Assembly (NCBI GenBank): GCA_035063885.1
Contig: JAPSFM010000045.1
Location: 1-34,421, forward strand
Reading direction: 5' to 3'
DNA: 34,421 nucleotides
Source of the DNA: CAADGY01 sp900696665
GTDB lineage: Bacteria; Acidobacteriota; Terriglobia; Bryobacterales; Bryobacteraceae
The notes below the pieces were generated by a model that did no database searches, was not told where the DNA came from, and was given only the letters and a program-made list of their open reading frames with translations. A program made the position numbers and the translations under genes. This document shows positions 25,973-34,420 of this stretch, piece by piece (position 1 is the stretch's first letter; the number at the start of each line of letters is the position of its first letter).

Positions 25973-26668
25973 ATGTACAATTCCGCCATGTGTGTCCTCG
26001 TTGCCGGCCTGTGCGCCGGGAACGCGCTCGCTCAAGCCAGGCCGGCGAACCGGATGGAAATCACGCTGGAGCGTAACGGGGCCTCGGGATGGACGCCGGT
26101 GCATCCCGGGTTCGTGTTGTCTTCGAACGACCGTGTGCGCTTCCGGTTTCGTTCCAATTTTCCGGGCTACCTGTACGTGATGAATCAGGGTACCTCGGGC
26201 GATTACGCTCTTCTGTTCCCGCGGGAAGATACGGGCTCACAAAATCGCATCGAAGCAGGGAAGGAATATGTGATTCCGGCGACGGAAGGGTACTTTCGCA
26301 TTACAGGTCCCGCGGGGCACGATATCGTTTATTGGCTGGTCACGCCGGCGGATTTGGGCAGGGAGAATTCGAGTCCACTCGCCTATGTTCCCCTTCCAGC
26401 GGCGCCGAAGGATCCGGAAGCCCGTAAGAGTCTGACGCCGCGCTGCGATGAGACGCTGCTGCGCGCGCGGGGCGATTGCATCGACGGCAGCGCGGGGGCG
26501 AAGGGCGTCGCCGCCTCCGGCGAATTGCCGGAGAATCTTCGGGCGGTACCCGGGGTGAGCGGTTCCCGGGAGCTGATTTTTATGCGCAGCGACCGGCGTT
26601 CCATTGTATCGTCGCCGGTGCCTTTGCAGGGCCCGGTGGTATACGAATTCCGGTTGGCGCACAGGTGA
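25973..26668 (+). CDS. Exported DUF4384 protein (second copy)
   Basis: A 231-aa protein. ATG 25973 is preferred over GTG 25970 because AAAGGAG sits 4-5 nt before it. The signal peptide ends ALAQA, and DUF4384 follows directly (about 25-135) with VLSSNDRVRFRFRSNFPGYLYV, YALLFPREDTGSQNRI and KEYVIPATEGYFRITGPAGHD. The Lys/Pro-rich linker of the first copy is missing. The C-terminal part (about 150-231) has two cysteines (PRCDET, GDCID) that could form a disulfide, and ends EFRLAHR, echoing the LQLKHR end of the first copy. Its stop overlaps an in-frame GTG (26665) of the caspase gene, so translation is likely coupled. Confidence 0.85.
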   Translation: MYNSAMCVLVAGLCAGNALAQARPANRMEITLERNGASGWTPVHPGFVLSSNDRVRFRFRSNFPGYLYVMNQGTSGDYALLFPREDTGSQNRIEAGKEYVIPATEGYFRITGPAGHDIVYWLVTPADLGRENSSPLAYVPLPAAPKDPEARKSLTPRCDETLLRARGDCIDGSAGAKGVAASGELPENLRAVPGVSGSRELIFMRSDRRSIVSSPVPLQGPVVYEFRLAHR

Positions 26669-26673
26669 GAGTC

Positions 26674-28755
26674 ATGAGGATTGCGAGACTGGCTCTGTCA
26701 GGCATCTTCGTTTTGTTCATGGCCGCGGGGGGGTGGGGCGAGCAACAGCAATCCCGGGACCTCAAGTATGAAAAGGAGAACTCGAAACCGGAGACACCCG
26801 CTCCGCAACCGGCCAAGGTTTCCATTCCACGCAGCTACGCGGTGGTGATCGGTATCGCCAATTACGCGAAGCTGCCCGACTCCGCTCAACTGAAGTTTTC
26901 CGAGCGGGATGCCGAAGCCATCTATTCGATTCTTATCAGCCCCGAAGGCGGCAATTTCAAGGCGGAGAACGTCCGGAAGCTGATCGGCCCCAAGGCGACA
27001 CTCGCCAACATCCGGCAGGAACTGGAGCAGTGGCTTCCCAGTATTACGAAAGACGACGACCGGGTTCTGATCTATTTTGCCGGCCATGGTTTTGTTTACG
27101 GCGGAAAAGGGTACCTGGCCCCCTATGACTTCGATAAGTCCGATATCGCCGGCACCGGTTATTCGATGGAAAAGCTTGGAAGGGTTATCGGAAGTTCCAT
27201 CAAAGGGAAATGGAAAGTCCTGCTTACGGATTCCTGCCACAGCGGCGCGATCACTCCGGAAGCGGATGTGCAAACACTCAACCGCGGCCTGCTGGATCTG
27301 AACAAGTCACTGTTCTCTCTGACCGCAAGCCGCGACCGCGAGCGTTCTTTCGAGAGCCCGGAATGGGGAGGTGGACACGGCATCTTCACCTACTACGTGG
27401 TGAAGGGCCTGGAGGGAACCGCCGACGAGAGCGGTGACGGCATTGTTACTGCCGACGAGTTGGCAAATTACGTTCGTACCCAGGTGCGGCAGGCGACCGC
27501 GGGCAAACAGAATCCCACTTCGGAGCGAGGCAGCTTCGACCCGGACATGCTGCTGGCCTACGTGCCTTCCGGAGTTCGTCCCGGAGCGCCGCCCGCGCCG
27601 AAATTCGGGACCCTGATCTTTGAAAGCAACATGGATGGCGTGGAGGTGTTCATCGACGGGAAGTCCGCCGGTGTGGTGAACAAGGGGAAGCCCTTGCGCC
27701 TGCCGGGACTCGCGCCGGGCGCGCATACGATCAAGGGAGTGAGGATGGGGTATGAACCGGATGGCCCGCGGGAAGAGACGGTCTATCCGGGCCAGGAGAG
27801 TACGGTCAGCCTGAAGATCGTAATTCCGCGCCGGCGCAGTAAAGCCGCGCTCGACCGGTTCGAAGAAGGATTGGAGTTTTACAACAAGGGTTCTATCGAG
27901 AACTATAAACGTGCCGCCGAGCGCTTCCGCGCCGCGCTAGCCGCCGACCCCGACTACAGCCAGGCAGCCCTGTATCTGGCGCGCGCTTTGAGGGATTCGT
28001 TCGAATTCCAGGAGTCCAGGAAAGCTTTCGAGCAAGCCATCACGATTGACCCCGATTATCTCGAAGCACGCGCAACCTACGGAGGAATGTTGTTGGACAT
28101 GGGAGACGAGGACGAAGCCATCCGGCAACTTAACACCGTGGTGACACGCAATCCTGAGCACGCGCTGGCGCAGTACCTTCTGGCGCAGGCACTGGCCCGA
28201 AAGGAATTGTTCGCGCAGTCCATTGAAGCTGCACGGAAGGCCATCGCGTTGACACCGAACAATGCCGAAGCTTATTTCTGGCTTGGCGAGAGCCTCCGCA
28301 TGACCAGCAAATACAGCGAGGCTGTTCGCGCGTACTCCGATTACCTGCGTCTCAGCGATTTCGACAGCAAGCTGGCGGGCAAGATGAACTACTATGTGCT
28401 CGGGTTCCTGGTTGGCGCGGGGAGGAAGAAGCGGGCGGCGCAGCGCGATGTGTGGAAAGAACTGCGGGGGCTCGCATACTTCGGAATCTGCGACAGCGAA
28501 AGGAAGTTGGGGAACTTTGATGCCGCGATCGAGAATTGCCGCGCGTCGTTGTCGCTTGACTCATCGGACCCCTACGCCCACTATGCGCTTGGGCTGAGCT
28601 ATCTCGCGAAGGGGAAAAATGACGGCGCAGTTGAAATGCTTCCCGCCGCGCGCACGCAGTTCCGCAAGATGCTGGACCTGAATCCGGAACTTGTGGAAGC
28701 CCAATATGCCAGGAAAAACATCGCCGCCATTGATGACTTCCTCGCCGGGCGTTAA
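26674..28755 (+). CDS. Exported caspase-like (C14) protein with EF-hand-like loop, PEGA and TPR domains
   Basis: A 693-aa cysteine-protease-like protein. ATG 26674 is chosen because AGGTGA lies 5 nt upstream. A signal peptide (1-22) and a charged linker precede a caspase/p20-like domain (about 53-300). VVIGIANY is the first strand, the catalytic His is in YFAGH138G and the catalytic Cys in LLTDSC188HSG; LFSLTASRDRERSFE follows. D251-ESGDGIVTAD-E262 matches an EF-hand loop. A PEGA domain (about 311-383: GVEVFIDGKSAGVV ... LAPGAHTIKGVRMGY) and at least six TPR repeats (391-693) follow. Bacterial caspase homologues of this type (orthocaspases) usually cleave after basic residues. Predicted location is periplasmic. 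TPRs and PEGA suggest a scaffold for partner recruitment. Confidence 0.9.
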   Translation: MRIARLALSGIFVLFMAAGGWGEQQQSRDLKYEKENSKPETPAPQPAKVSIPRSYAVVIGIANYAKLPDSAQLKFSERDAEAIYSILISPEGGNFKAENVRKLIGPKATLANIRQELEQWLPSITKDDDRVLIYFAGHGFVYGGKGYLAPYDFDKSDIAGTGYSMEKLGRVIGSSIKGKWKVLLTDSCHSGAITPEADVQTLNRGLLDLNKSLFSLTASRDRERSFESPEWGGGHGIFTYYVVKGLEGTADESGDGIVTADELANYVRTQVRQATAGKQNPTSERGSFDPDMLLAYVPSGVRPGAPPAPKFGTLIFESNMDGVEVFIDGKSAGVVNKGKPLRLPGLAPGAHTIKGVRMGYEPDGPREETVYPGQESTVSLKIVIPRRRSKAALDRFEEGLEFYNKGSIENYKRAAERFRAALAADPDYSQAALYLARALRDSFEFQESRKAFEQAITIDPDYLEARATYGGMLLDMGDEDEAIRQLNTVVTRNPEHALAQYLLAQALARKELFAQSIEAARKAIALTPNNAEAYFWLGESLRMTSKYSEAVRAYSDYLRLSDFDSKLAGKMNYYVLGFLVGAGRKKRAAQRDVWKELRGLAYFGICDSERKLGNFDAAIENCRASLSLDSSDPYAHYALGLSYLAKGKNDGAVEMLPAARTQFRKMLDLNPELVEAQYARKNIAAIDDFLAGR

Positions 28756-28769
28756 TTACACTTAGAATA

Positions 28770-30545
28770 TTGATAGTGGTACTATGCCGTGCGCTTGCTC
28801 TGGCTCTGATGGGCCTCGCTCTATTTGCGCAACCCCCTGTAATGCCGCTCAATGAAATCCGGCCTGGTATGCGAGGCATCGGCAAAACAGTTTTCACCGG
28901 TGACCGCGTCGACCAGTTCGATGTAGAGGTCCTGGGAGTGCTTGAGAACGTAGGCCCCAGGCAATCACTGGTTCTTGCCCGTTTATCCGGAGGCCCGCTC
29001 CAGCATACCGGCGTTCTTCAGGGGATGAGCGGAAGCCCGGTCTATATAGGTGGCCGGCTTGTTGGCGCCGTGGCTATGTCCTTTCCCTACGCGAAAGATC
29101 CCATCGCCGCCATTCGGCCTTTCGAGGAGATGAGGCGAAAACGGTTCACGGGGCGCGATGCGCAACGTGCCGGCATTTCGCTTTGGGAAACCGACCTGAC
29201 TAAGAACATGGCCCGCAGTACGGACGTTCCAGCAGGCGAGTCGCGGCTGATGGATATCGCCACTCCCGTTTCCTTTGCGGGGTTCACGCGCGGCACCATC
29301 GAACACTTCGGCGCACAGTTGAAGTCGCTCGGCTTTGAACCGCGGCAGGGCGTCGCGGGCGGAGGTAAGCCGGCCCGCCGCCTCGGCAATCCGGCCAAAC
29401 TCGAGCCCGGTTCCATGATCAGTGTTCAACTCCTGACCGGCGATATGAGCGTTGGCGCGGACGGCACCGTCACCGCTGTAGAGGGTAAGCACGTATACGC
29501 CTTCGGCCACCGCTTCCTCTCCATCGGCGATACGCAACTCCCGTTCGCACGCGCCGAAGTTCTCACGCTGCTGCCGAACCTGTCGAGTTCCTTCAAGATC
29601 TCAACCGCCCGGGAGTGGATGGGCACGATTACCGCGGACTACAACACGGCGGTCGCGGGCGAGCTCGGCCGCCGCGCCAGCATGATTCCGGTGTCGATCG
29701 AAGTCCAGCGGAAAAGCAGTAACGGGAAACCCATCAGTTCCGCCGGCTATCACATCGAGATGGTGAACGACCGGTACCTCTCGCCGTTCCTGTTGCAAAT
29801 GGCGGTTTATTCTGCGATTGATGCTACCGAACGCACCGTCGGCGTTTCCAGCTTTCTTTTGCGTGGGCAGGTAGAGTTTGAAAATGCCGCGCCGCTGAAG
29901 CTCGACAATGCATACGCCGGCGAGTTCAATGTGCCTGCCCAGGTTTCGCTTGGTGCCGCGATGCCTGTCGCTTATGCGTTGCAAAGCGGTTTCGACGCGC
30001 TGACGTTGAAGAATGTGTCCATCACGGTGGAAGCATTCAGCCAGAACAAACAACTTCAGGTGGCCGGCGCATGGGCTTCGCGCGAAGCCGTCCGGCCGGG
30101 AGAATCCGTGGATTTAACCGTGCTGTTGGCTGGTGAAAATGGATTGGAACTCAGCCGCACGGTGTCATACCAGGTGCCTGTGGGGGCAGTTCCCGGTCCG
30201 CTTTTTTTCACGGCGGCGGACGGGAATACGACCAATCTCACCGAGTACAGGAACGTGATCGGCGAGCAACCGAAGTCTCCCTCCAGGGTACTTTCTTTTC
30301 TGAACGGTCTCAGGGGAAACAATAAGGCTTACGTGCGCGTATGGCGAGCAAGTCCCGGATATCAGATCGAAGGAGAGGATCTGCCGAATCCTCCAGCTTC
30401 CGTTTCCATGGTGCTCGGACGCGGTCCGGCAAATCAGGCCGGCTGGGCGGTTCCGCGGAACGCCAAGGTAGCGGAAATGTCAATCGATACCGGCGACATG
30501 ATCGTCACAGGTTCTAAGACTGTACAGGTGGAAATCAAGGAATGA
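28770..30545 (+). CDS. Exported SpoIVB-type (peptidase S55) domain protein
   Basis: A 591-aa protein with a signal peptide (about 1-21, ending LALFAQ). The start is uncertain: TTG 28770 or GTG 28776, neither with a good ribosome-binding site, 14 nt after the caspase stop. G85-MSGSP-VYIGGRLVGAVAMSF aligns with the serine-motif strand of SpoIVB, the S55 serine protease that signals in Bacillus sporulation, and VYAFGH247RF resembles its GH histidine motif. Here the serine motif precedes the histidine motif, the reverse of SpoIVB. The C-terminal half (about 300-591) is beta-rich and unclassified. It may be a protease or a degenerate binding relative. The stop overlaps the next ATG (ATGA). Confidence 0.8.
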   Translation: MIVVLCRALALALMGLALFAQPPVMPLNEIRPGMRGIGKTVFTGDRVDQFDVEVLGVLENVGPRQSLVLARLSGGPLQHTGVLQGMSGSPVYIGGRLVGAVAMSFPYAKDPIAAIRPFEEMRRKRFTGRDAQRAGISLWETDLTKNMARSTDVPAGESRLMDIATPVSFAGFTRGTIEHFGAQLKSLGFEPRQGVAGGGKPARRLGNPAKLEPGSMISVQLLTGDMSVGADGTVTAVEGKHVYAFGHRFLSIGDTQLPFARAEVLTLLPNLSSSFKISTAREWMGTITADYNTAVAGELGRRASMIPVSIEVQRKSSNGKPISSAGYHIEMVNDRYLSPFLLQMAVYSAIDATERTVGVSSFLLRGQVEFENAAPLKLDNAYAGEFNVPAQVSLGAAMPVAYALQSGFDALTLKNVSITVEAFSQNKQLQVAGAWASREAVRPGESVDLTVLLAGENGLELSRTVSYQVPVGAVPGPLFFTAADGNTTNLTEYRNVIGEQPKSPSRVLSFLNGLRGNNKAYVRVWRASPGYQIEGEDLPNPPASVSMVLGRGPANQAGWAVPRNAKVAEMSIDTGDMIVTGSKTVQVEIKE

Positions 30546-32788
30546 TCCGGCCGTTCGCCCTGTCCGTTGCCCTGGGCGGTCTACTGCTTCAGGGCGCCAG
30601 CACTACAGCGTGGGAAATGAGCACGTATCAGGATTTCCTGCGCGGCCGGTTTACCGGGGTTTCTCTCACGAAAAGCGGCCGCCTGATGCTCGCTCCCAAA
30701 CTGGAGACGGTACTCGCATCCGACCAGCCGGTGATCTGGAGTATCGTCCGCGGGAAAGACGGCTCCATTTACGCCGGCAGCGGACATCGCGGACGTCTTT
30801 ACCGAATTGACGCTTCCGGGAAAAGTTCGGTCCTCTGGACGGCAGATCAGTCCGAGATCTTCGCCCTGGCAGTGGACCCATCCGGAACCGTTTTCGCCGC
30901 AACGTCTCCCGACGGAAAGATCTACCGGATCCGCAATGGAAAAGCCGAAGAATACTTCGCGCCGGGCGCCAAGTATATCTGGGCGTTAGCCTTCGATAAA
31001 GATGGTGTGCTCTATGCCGGTACGGGAGACCAGGGGAAAGTGTTTCGCGTGACGGCGCCGGAGCGGGGCGAAGTTTACTACGAGACGGGGCAGCTTCACA
31101 TCACCAGTCTCGCCTTCGACCCGGAAGGGCGCCTGCTGGCGGGAAGTGACCCGAACGGGATTCTCTACCGGATTTCCGCAAAGGACAAGGCCTTCGTTTT
31201 GTACGATGCGAATCTTCCGGAAATTCGCGCCGTCGTGCCGTCCACGGATGGGAGCGTCTATGCTGTAGCTCTTGGTGGAGCGACAATCAACCGGACTCCC
31301 TCCTCACTGGCTCCTTCCGGCGGAGCGCCCGGCGCGGTGCCTACCGCCGCTCCGGCGGTCAGCATCACCGTCACCGACGAAGCACAGGGAGGAATTGAGG
31401 TGAAGCCGCAGCCTCCCGGCCCCAAACAGCAACCCCAGCCGGGGCAGACACAAGTTACAACGCAGTTCACTCCAATGGTGGATATGACCGGAGTGGAGAA
31501 ATCCGCCATCTACAGGATTCATCCCGATAATACGGTCGAGACACTGTGGAGCTCGAAGGAAGAAAATGCCTACGACCTGATCGTATATGGGAAAGATCTG
31601 GTCTTTTCCACCGATGGGCAGGGAAGGATCTATCGCCTCAGCGGCGATCGAAAGCCCACGCTGGTGGCACAAACGGACCAGGGGGAGACGACAAGACTGC
31701 TGGATACCAACGAGGGCTTCTACGCGGCAACGGCGACGCTTGGCAAAGTGCTCCGGCTAAGCACTGGAACATCCGCATCGGGCGCTTATGAATCTCCCGT
31801 ACATGACGCCAACACCGTGGCGAGATGGGGGCGGCTGAGTTGGAAGGCGAATAGAGAGGCCGGAGCAAAACTCGCATTCCGCACACGCTCCGGCAACTCC
31901 GCCCGTCCCGATAAGACGTGGAGTGAATGGTCGGAGCCCTTGGAGGACGCATCCAACGGTCTGGTAAGCAGTCCTAACGCGCGATACATCCAATGGCGCG
32001 CGGAGTTTTCGAGTTCAGCGGATGCCTCTCCCTCACTGGACAGCGTTTCGCTGGCGTATCTACCGCAGAACACCTCACCCGTGGTGCGAAGCATTACCGT
32101 TACCAGCAGCATCGCAGCATCCGCACAAAAGCCGCCGGTGCAGCAAGCCACGGCGACGGCGGCATACAGCATCACGGTTACCGATACGGGCGATACGGCC
32201 GCGTCCACCTCGACGGGAACTCCAACGGAAACCTTGAGCCGGGCCGGAAGCGAACAGCTTGCCGTCTCCTGGCAGGCCGACGATGCCGATGGCGACAAGC
32301 TGGTGTACTCCATTTTTTTCCGCGGCGAAGAGGAGCGCGAATGGAAGACCTTACGGGAAAACATCCCCGAAGCCAGCCTCACTTTCGATGGTGACGTGTT
32401 CGCCGACGGCAAGTACTACTTTCTGGTGCGCGCGTCCGACAGGCTGGTTAACCCGCTGGATTCGGCGCGCGAAGCCGAACTGGTGAGCGCTCCGGTGCTC
32501 ATCGACCATACGCCGCCCATGGTTCAAATCAGCGCGCCGCGCCGTTCGGCTGGGGCGGTGGAGCTGGACATCCAGGGCGCCGATCAGGCCTCTCCCCTGC
32601 GAAAAGCGGAATACGCGATTGACGCCGGTCCGTGGACGCCGCTTCAGGCGCTGGATGGCATCATCGACTCTGAGCGCGAGCAGTTCCGGTTGCGGCTGGA
32701 AACCCTGGCGCCGGGTGAGCACCTGGTGGTCGTGCGAGTCTACGATTCCGCATCGAACGCCGGCCTGGCGAAAATCGTGCTCCGTTGA
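30542..32788 (+). CDS. Exported beta-propeller protein with Ig/FN3-like C-terminal region
   Basis: A 748-aa exported protein, last of the caspase operon. A signal peptide (about 1-23) is followed by five propeller blades (about 60-245) with the repeating unit D-G-x-x-Y-A-G-x-x-x-x-G-x-x-Y-R-I (GSIYAGSGHRGRLYRI, GTVFAATSPDGKIYRI, GVLYAGTGDQGKVFRV, GRLLAGSDPNGILYRI). A Pro/Gln linker (about 280-305) and two more blade-like segments (about 318-410) follow. The rest is beta-sandwich material: TWSEWSEPL near 460, DADGDKLVYSIFFRG near 580 and a bacterial Ig-like YFLVRASDRLVNP..DHTPP near 630-660. No enzyme motif is present. It is probably an extracytoplasmic ligand-binding or scaffold protein. Confidence 0.85.
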   Translation: MIRPFALSVALGGLLLQGASTTAWEMSTYQDFLRGRFTGVSLTKSGRLMLAPKLETVLASDQPVIWSIVRGKDGSIYAGSGHRGRLYRIDASGKSSVLWTADQSEIFALAVDPSGTVFAATSPDGKIYRIRNGKAEEYFAPGAKYIWALAFDKDGVLYAGTGDQGKVFRVTAPERGEVYYETGQLHITSLAFDPEGRLLAGSDPNGILYRISAKDKAFVLYDANLPEIRAVVPSTDGSVYAVALGGATINRTPSSLAPSGGAPGAVPTAAPAVSITVTDEAQGGIEVKPQPPGPKQQPQPGQTQVTTQFTPMVDMTGVEKSAIYRIHPDNTVETLWSSKEENAYDLIVYGKDLVFSTDGQGRIYRLSGDRKPTLVAQTDQGETTRLLDTNEGFYAATATLGKVLRLSTGTSASGAYESPVHDANTVARWGRLSWKANREAGAKLAFRTRSGNSARPDKTWSEWSEPLEDASNGLVSSPNARYIQWRAEFSSSADASPSLDSVSLAYLPQNTSPVVRSITVTSSIAASAQKPPVQQATATAAYSITVTDTGDTAASTSTGTPTETLSRAGSEQLAVSWQADDADGDKLVYSIFFRGEEEREWKTLRENIPEASLTFDGDVFADGKYYFLVRASDRLVNPLDSAREAELVSAPVLIDHTPPMVQISAPRRSAGAVELDIQGADQASPLRKAEYAIDAGPWTPLQALDGIIDSEREQFRLRLETLAPGEHLVVVRVYDSASNAGLAKIVLR

Positions 32789-34243
32789 TCAGCGCCGTTC
32801 GCCGATCGTGTGAAGCTTGATCATATTCGTTGAGCCGGGCCGGCCGATGGGTTGCCCCGCCACAAACACCACGCTTCCACCCGGTTCCACCCATCCGCGG
32901 CTTACCAGCAGCCAGTCCATTTGTTGAAGCATTTCATCCGTCGATTCCGTGTGCGGTGAGATCACCGGACGGACACCATAAACCGCGGCCAGTTGCCGGG
33001 CTGTGGCATCACTCGGAGTAAACGCATAAATGGGAAGCGGAGGCCGGTAGCGTGCGATCAGGCGGGCGCTCGACCCGCTGCTGGTGAACACGACGATGGC
33101 CGATACGGCAGCCGAACGGGCGGCGGCATAAGCCGCATCGGCGATAATCTCCGCGTGAGCCGGCTTCAGATTGCGCGGTTCCGGTTTGAGCTCAGCGTGT
33201 TGCATGGCGGTTTCCGTTGCTCTGGCGATGCGCGCCATCATACGCACGGCCTCTACCGGATAAGCACCGATGGAGGTCTCACCCGACAGCATCAACGCAT
33301 CGGTGCCATCGAAGATCGCATTGGCAACGTCGCTTGCCTCAGCGCGAGTAGGTAGCGCGTTTTCGATCATCGACTCCAACATCTGGGTGGCGGTGATCAC
33401 GAATTTTCCCCTCACCCGTGCGCGCTCGATAATGGATTTCTGAATCACCGGCACCTGCTCCAACGCCATCTCCACGCCAAGATCGCCACGCGCCACCATC
33501 ACGCCGTCCGATTCTTCCAGAATGCCGTCGAGGTTTTCCCACCCTTCCGGCTTCTCGATCTTCGCGACAATGGGCAGTTTCATATTCTGCTGCTCGAGAT
33601 ACAGCCGCAGCCGCAGTACGTCCTTCGGACTCCGGACAAAAGATAGAGCGAGCAGATCCACCCCCGCCTTCAGGCCGAACTGAAGATCGGACATGTCTTT
33701 ACCCGTCAGAGATGGCGTACTTACCTGAATACTTGGCAGATTGATTCCTTTGCGGCTGCTCACGTGGCCACCGCTTGTCACTTCGCATCGGACCGACCTG
33801 GCGTCGCTCGACAGTACGATTAATTCCACGCTACCGTCGGCAAGCAGAATCCGGTCTCGCGGCTTCACATCGTTCGGAAGGTTGGCATAGGTGGTCGTGG
33901 CACGATCGCAATTTCCGAGCACCGGCTCGGTAGTGATGACGAAGAGAGATCCGGTCTTGAGAACGCAGCCGCCGCCCTCGAACTCACCAAGACGGATCTT
34001 CGGGCCTTGAAGGTCCAGCAGCGTTGCCGCGTGTACATCCAGTTCCCGGGCAATGGCGCGGACGGTGTGCATGCGCCGGGTGTGTTCCTCCGGAGTCCCG
34101 TGCGAGGCATTCATCCGGAATACATCCACGCCGGCGGAAAAGAACTGGCGGATGACTTCTTCCGAATCCGATGCCGGGCCAAGAGTGGCGACGATCTTCG
34201 TGCGGCGCGGAGAAGCGCCCGGCTGGTTAACGAACCGGTGCAT
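32789..34243 (-). CDS. pyk: Pyruvate kinase
   Basis: Converts phosphoenolpyruvate and ADP to pyruvate and ATP, the last glycolytic step, in the cytoplasm. The 484 aa are a normal length. Motifs are RRTKIVATLGPAS with the catalytic Arg region, VFRMNASHG, DLQGPKIRLGEF, the B domain at about 80-180, KIEKPEGWENL with the catalytic Lys, VMVARGDLGVEM (metal site), ATQMLESMIENALPTRAEASDVANAIFDGTDALMLSGETSIGAYP, and a C-terminal regulatory domain. The ATG at 34243 has only a weak GAGAT-like site upstream. The stop codon abuts that of the convergent propeller gene. Confidence 0.97.
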   Translation of the reverse strand: MHRFVNQPGASPRRTKIVATLGPASDSEEVIRQFFSAGVDVFRMNASHGTPEEHTRRMHTVRAIARELDVHAATLLDLQGPKIRLGEFEGGGCVLKTGSLFVITTEPVLGNCDRATTTYANLPNDVKPRDRILLADGSVELIVLSSDARSVRCEVTSGGHVSSRKGINLPSIQVSTPSLTGKDMSDLQFGLKAGVDLLALSFVRSPKDVLRLRLYLEQQNMKLPIVAKIEKPEGWENLDGILEESDGVMVARGDLGVEMALEQVPVIQKSIIERARVRGKFVITATQMLESMIENALPTRAEASDVANAIFDGTDALMLSGETSIGAYPVEAVRMMARIARATETAMQHAELKPEPRNLKPAHAEIIADAAYAAARSAAVSAIVVFTSSGSSARLIARYRPPLPIYAFTPSDATARQLAAVYGVRPVISPHTESTDEMLQQMDWLLVSRGWVEPGGSVVFVAGQPIGRPGSTNMIKLHTIGERR

Positions 34244-34315
34244 AGATGTATGATCTCTTGTTCAGGTCCATTCCGCATGGGACGCTTACGCTTCAGGGAT
34301 AGCATTTTCCAATCC

Positions 34316-34420
34316 CGAAATGAGCCTGAAATTGAGAATTGATTCCAGCGCGAGATGAGCCTGAAACGACAGGTTCATTGCAATGCGGGATGAGCCTGAA
34401 ATAACAGGCTTGTGGATGCT
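34316..34420. repeat. 35-bp tandem repeat, three copies, continuing past the window end
   Basis: Three units of exactly 35 bp start at 34316, 34351 and 34386. Each contains ATGAGCCTGAAA (at 34320, 34355 and 34390), preceded by CGRR, then a more variable 19-nt part in which copies 2 and 3 share ACAGGYT. Copy 3 has a perfect hairpin AGCCTG-AAATAA-CAGGCT (34393-34410). Copy 2 has the same hairpin with one G-T wobble (34358-34375). A strongly decayed unit may precede copy 1. The array lies upstream of pyk and is cut by the window end. Confidence 0.85.
34320..34393 (+). other. Chain of overlapping mini-frames inside the tandem repeat
   Basis: Because the unit is 35 nt (3n-1), each ATG runs in frame to the TGA of the next unit's ATGA. 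The frames are MSLKLRIDSSAR (34320-34358) and MSLKRQVHCNAG (34355-34393); the third unit reads MSLK then TAA. Starts and stops overlap by 4 nt. No good ribosome-binding site is present (only GAG or GGG just before the ATG), so translation is not claimed; the arrangement is what is seen. Confidence 0.4.

Noticed and set aside
26476..26673. Upstream extension of the caspase protein
   Set aside because: It would overlap the second DUF4384 gene by about 190 nt and would bury the signal peptide; ATG 26674 has a proper ribosome-binding site.
34316..34420. CRISPR array
   Set aside because: The conserved core is only 12-16 nt, the 35-nt period includes the variable part, the variable parts still resemble each other, and no cas gene is present.
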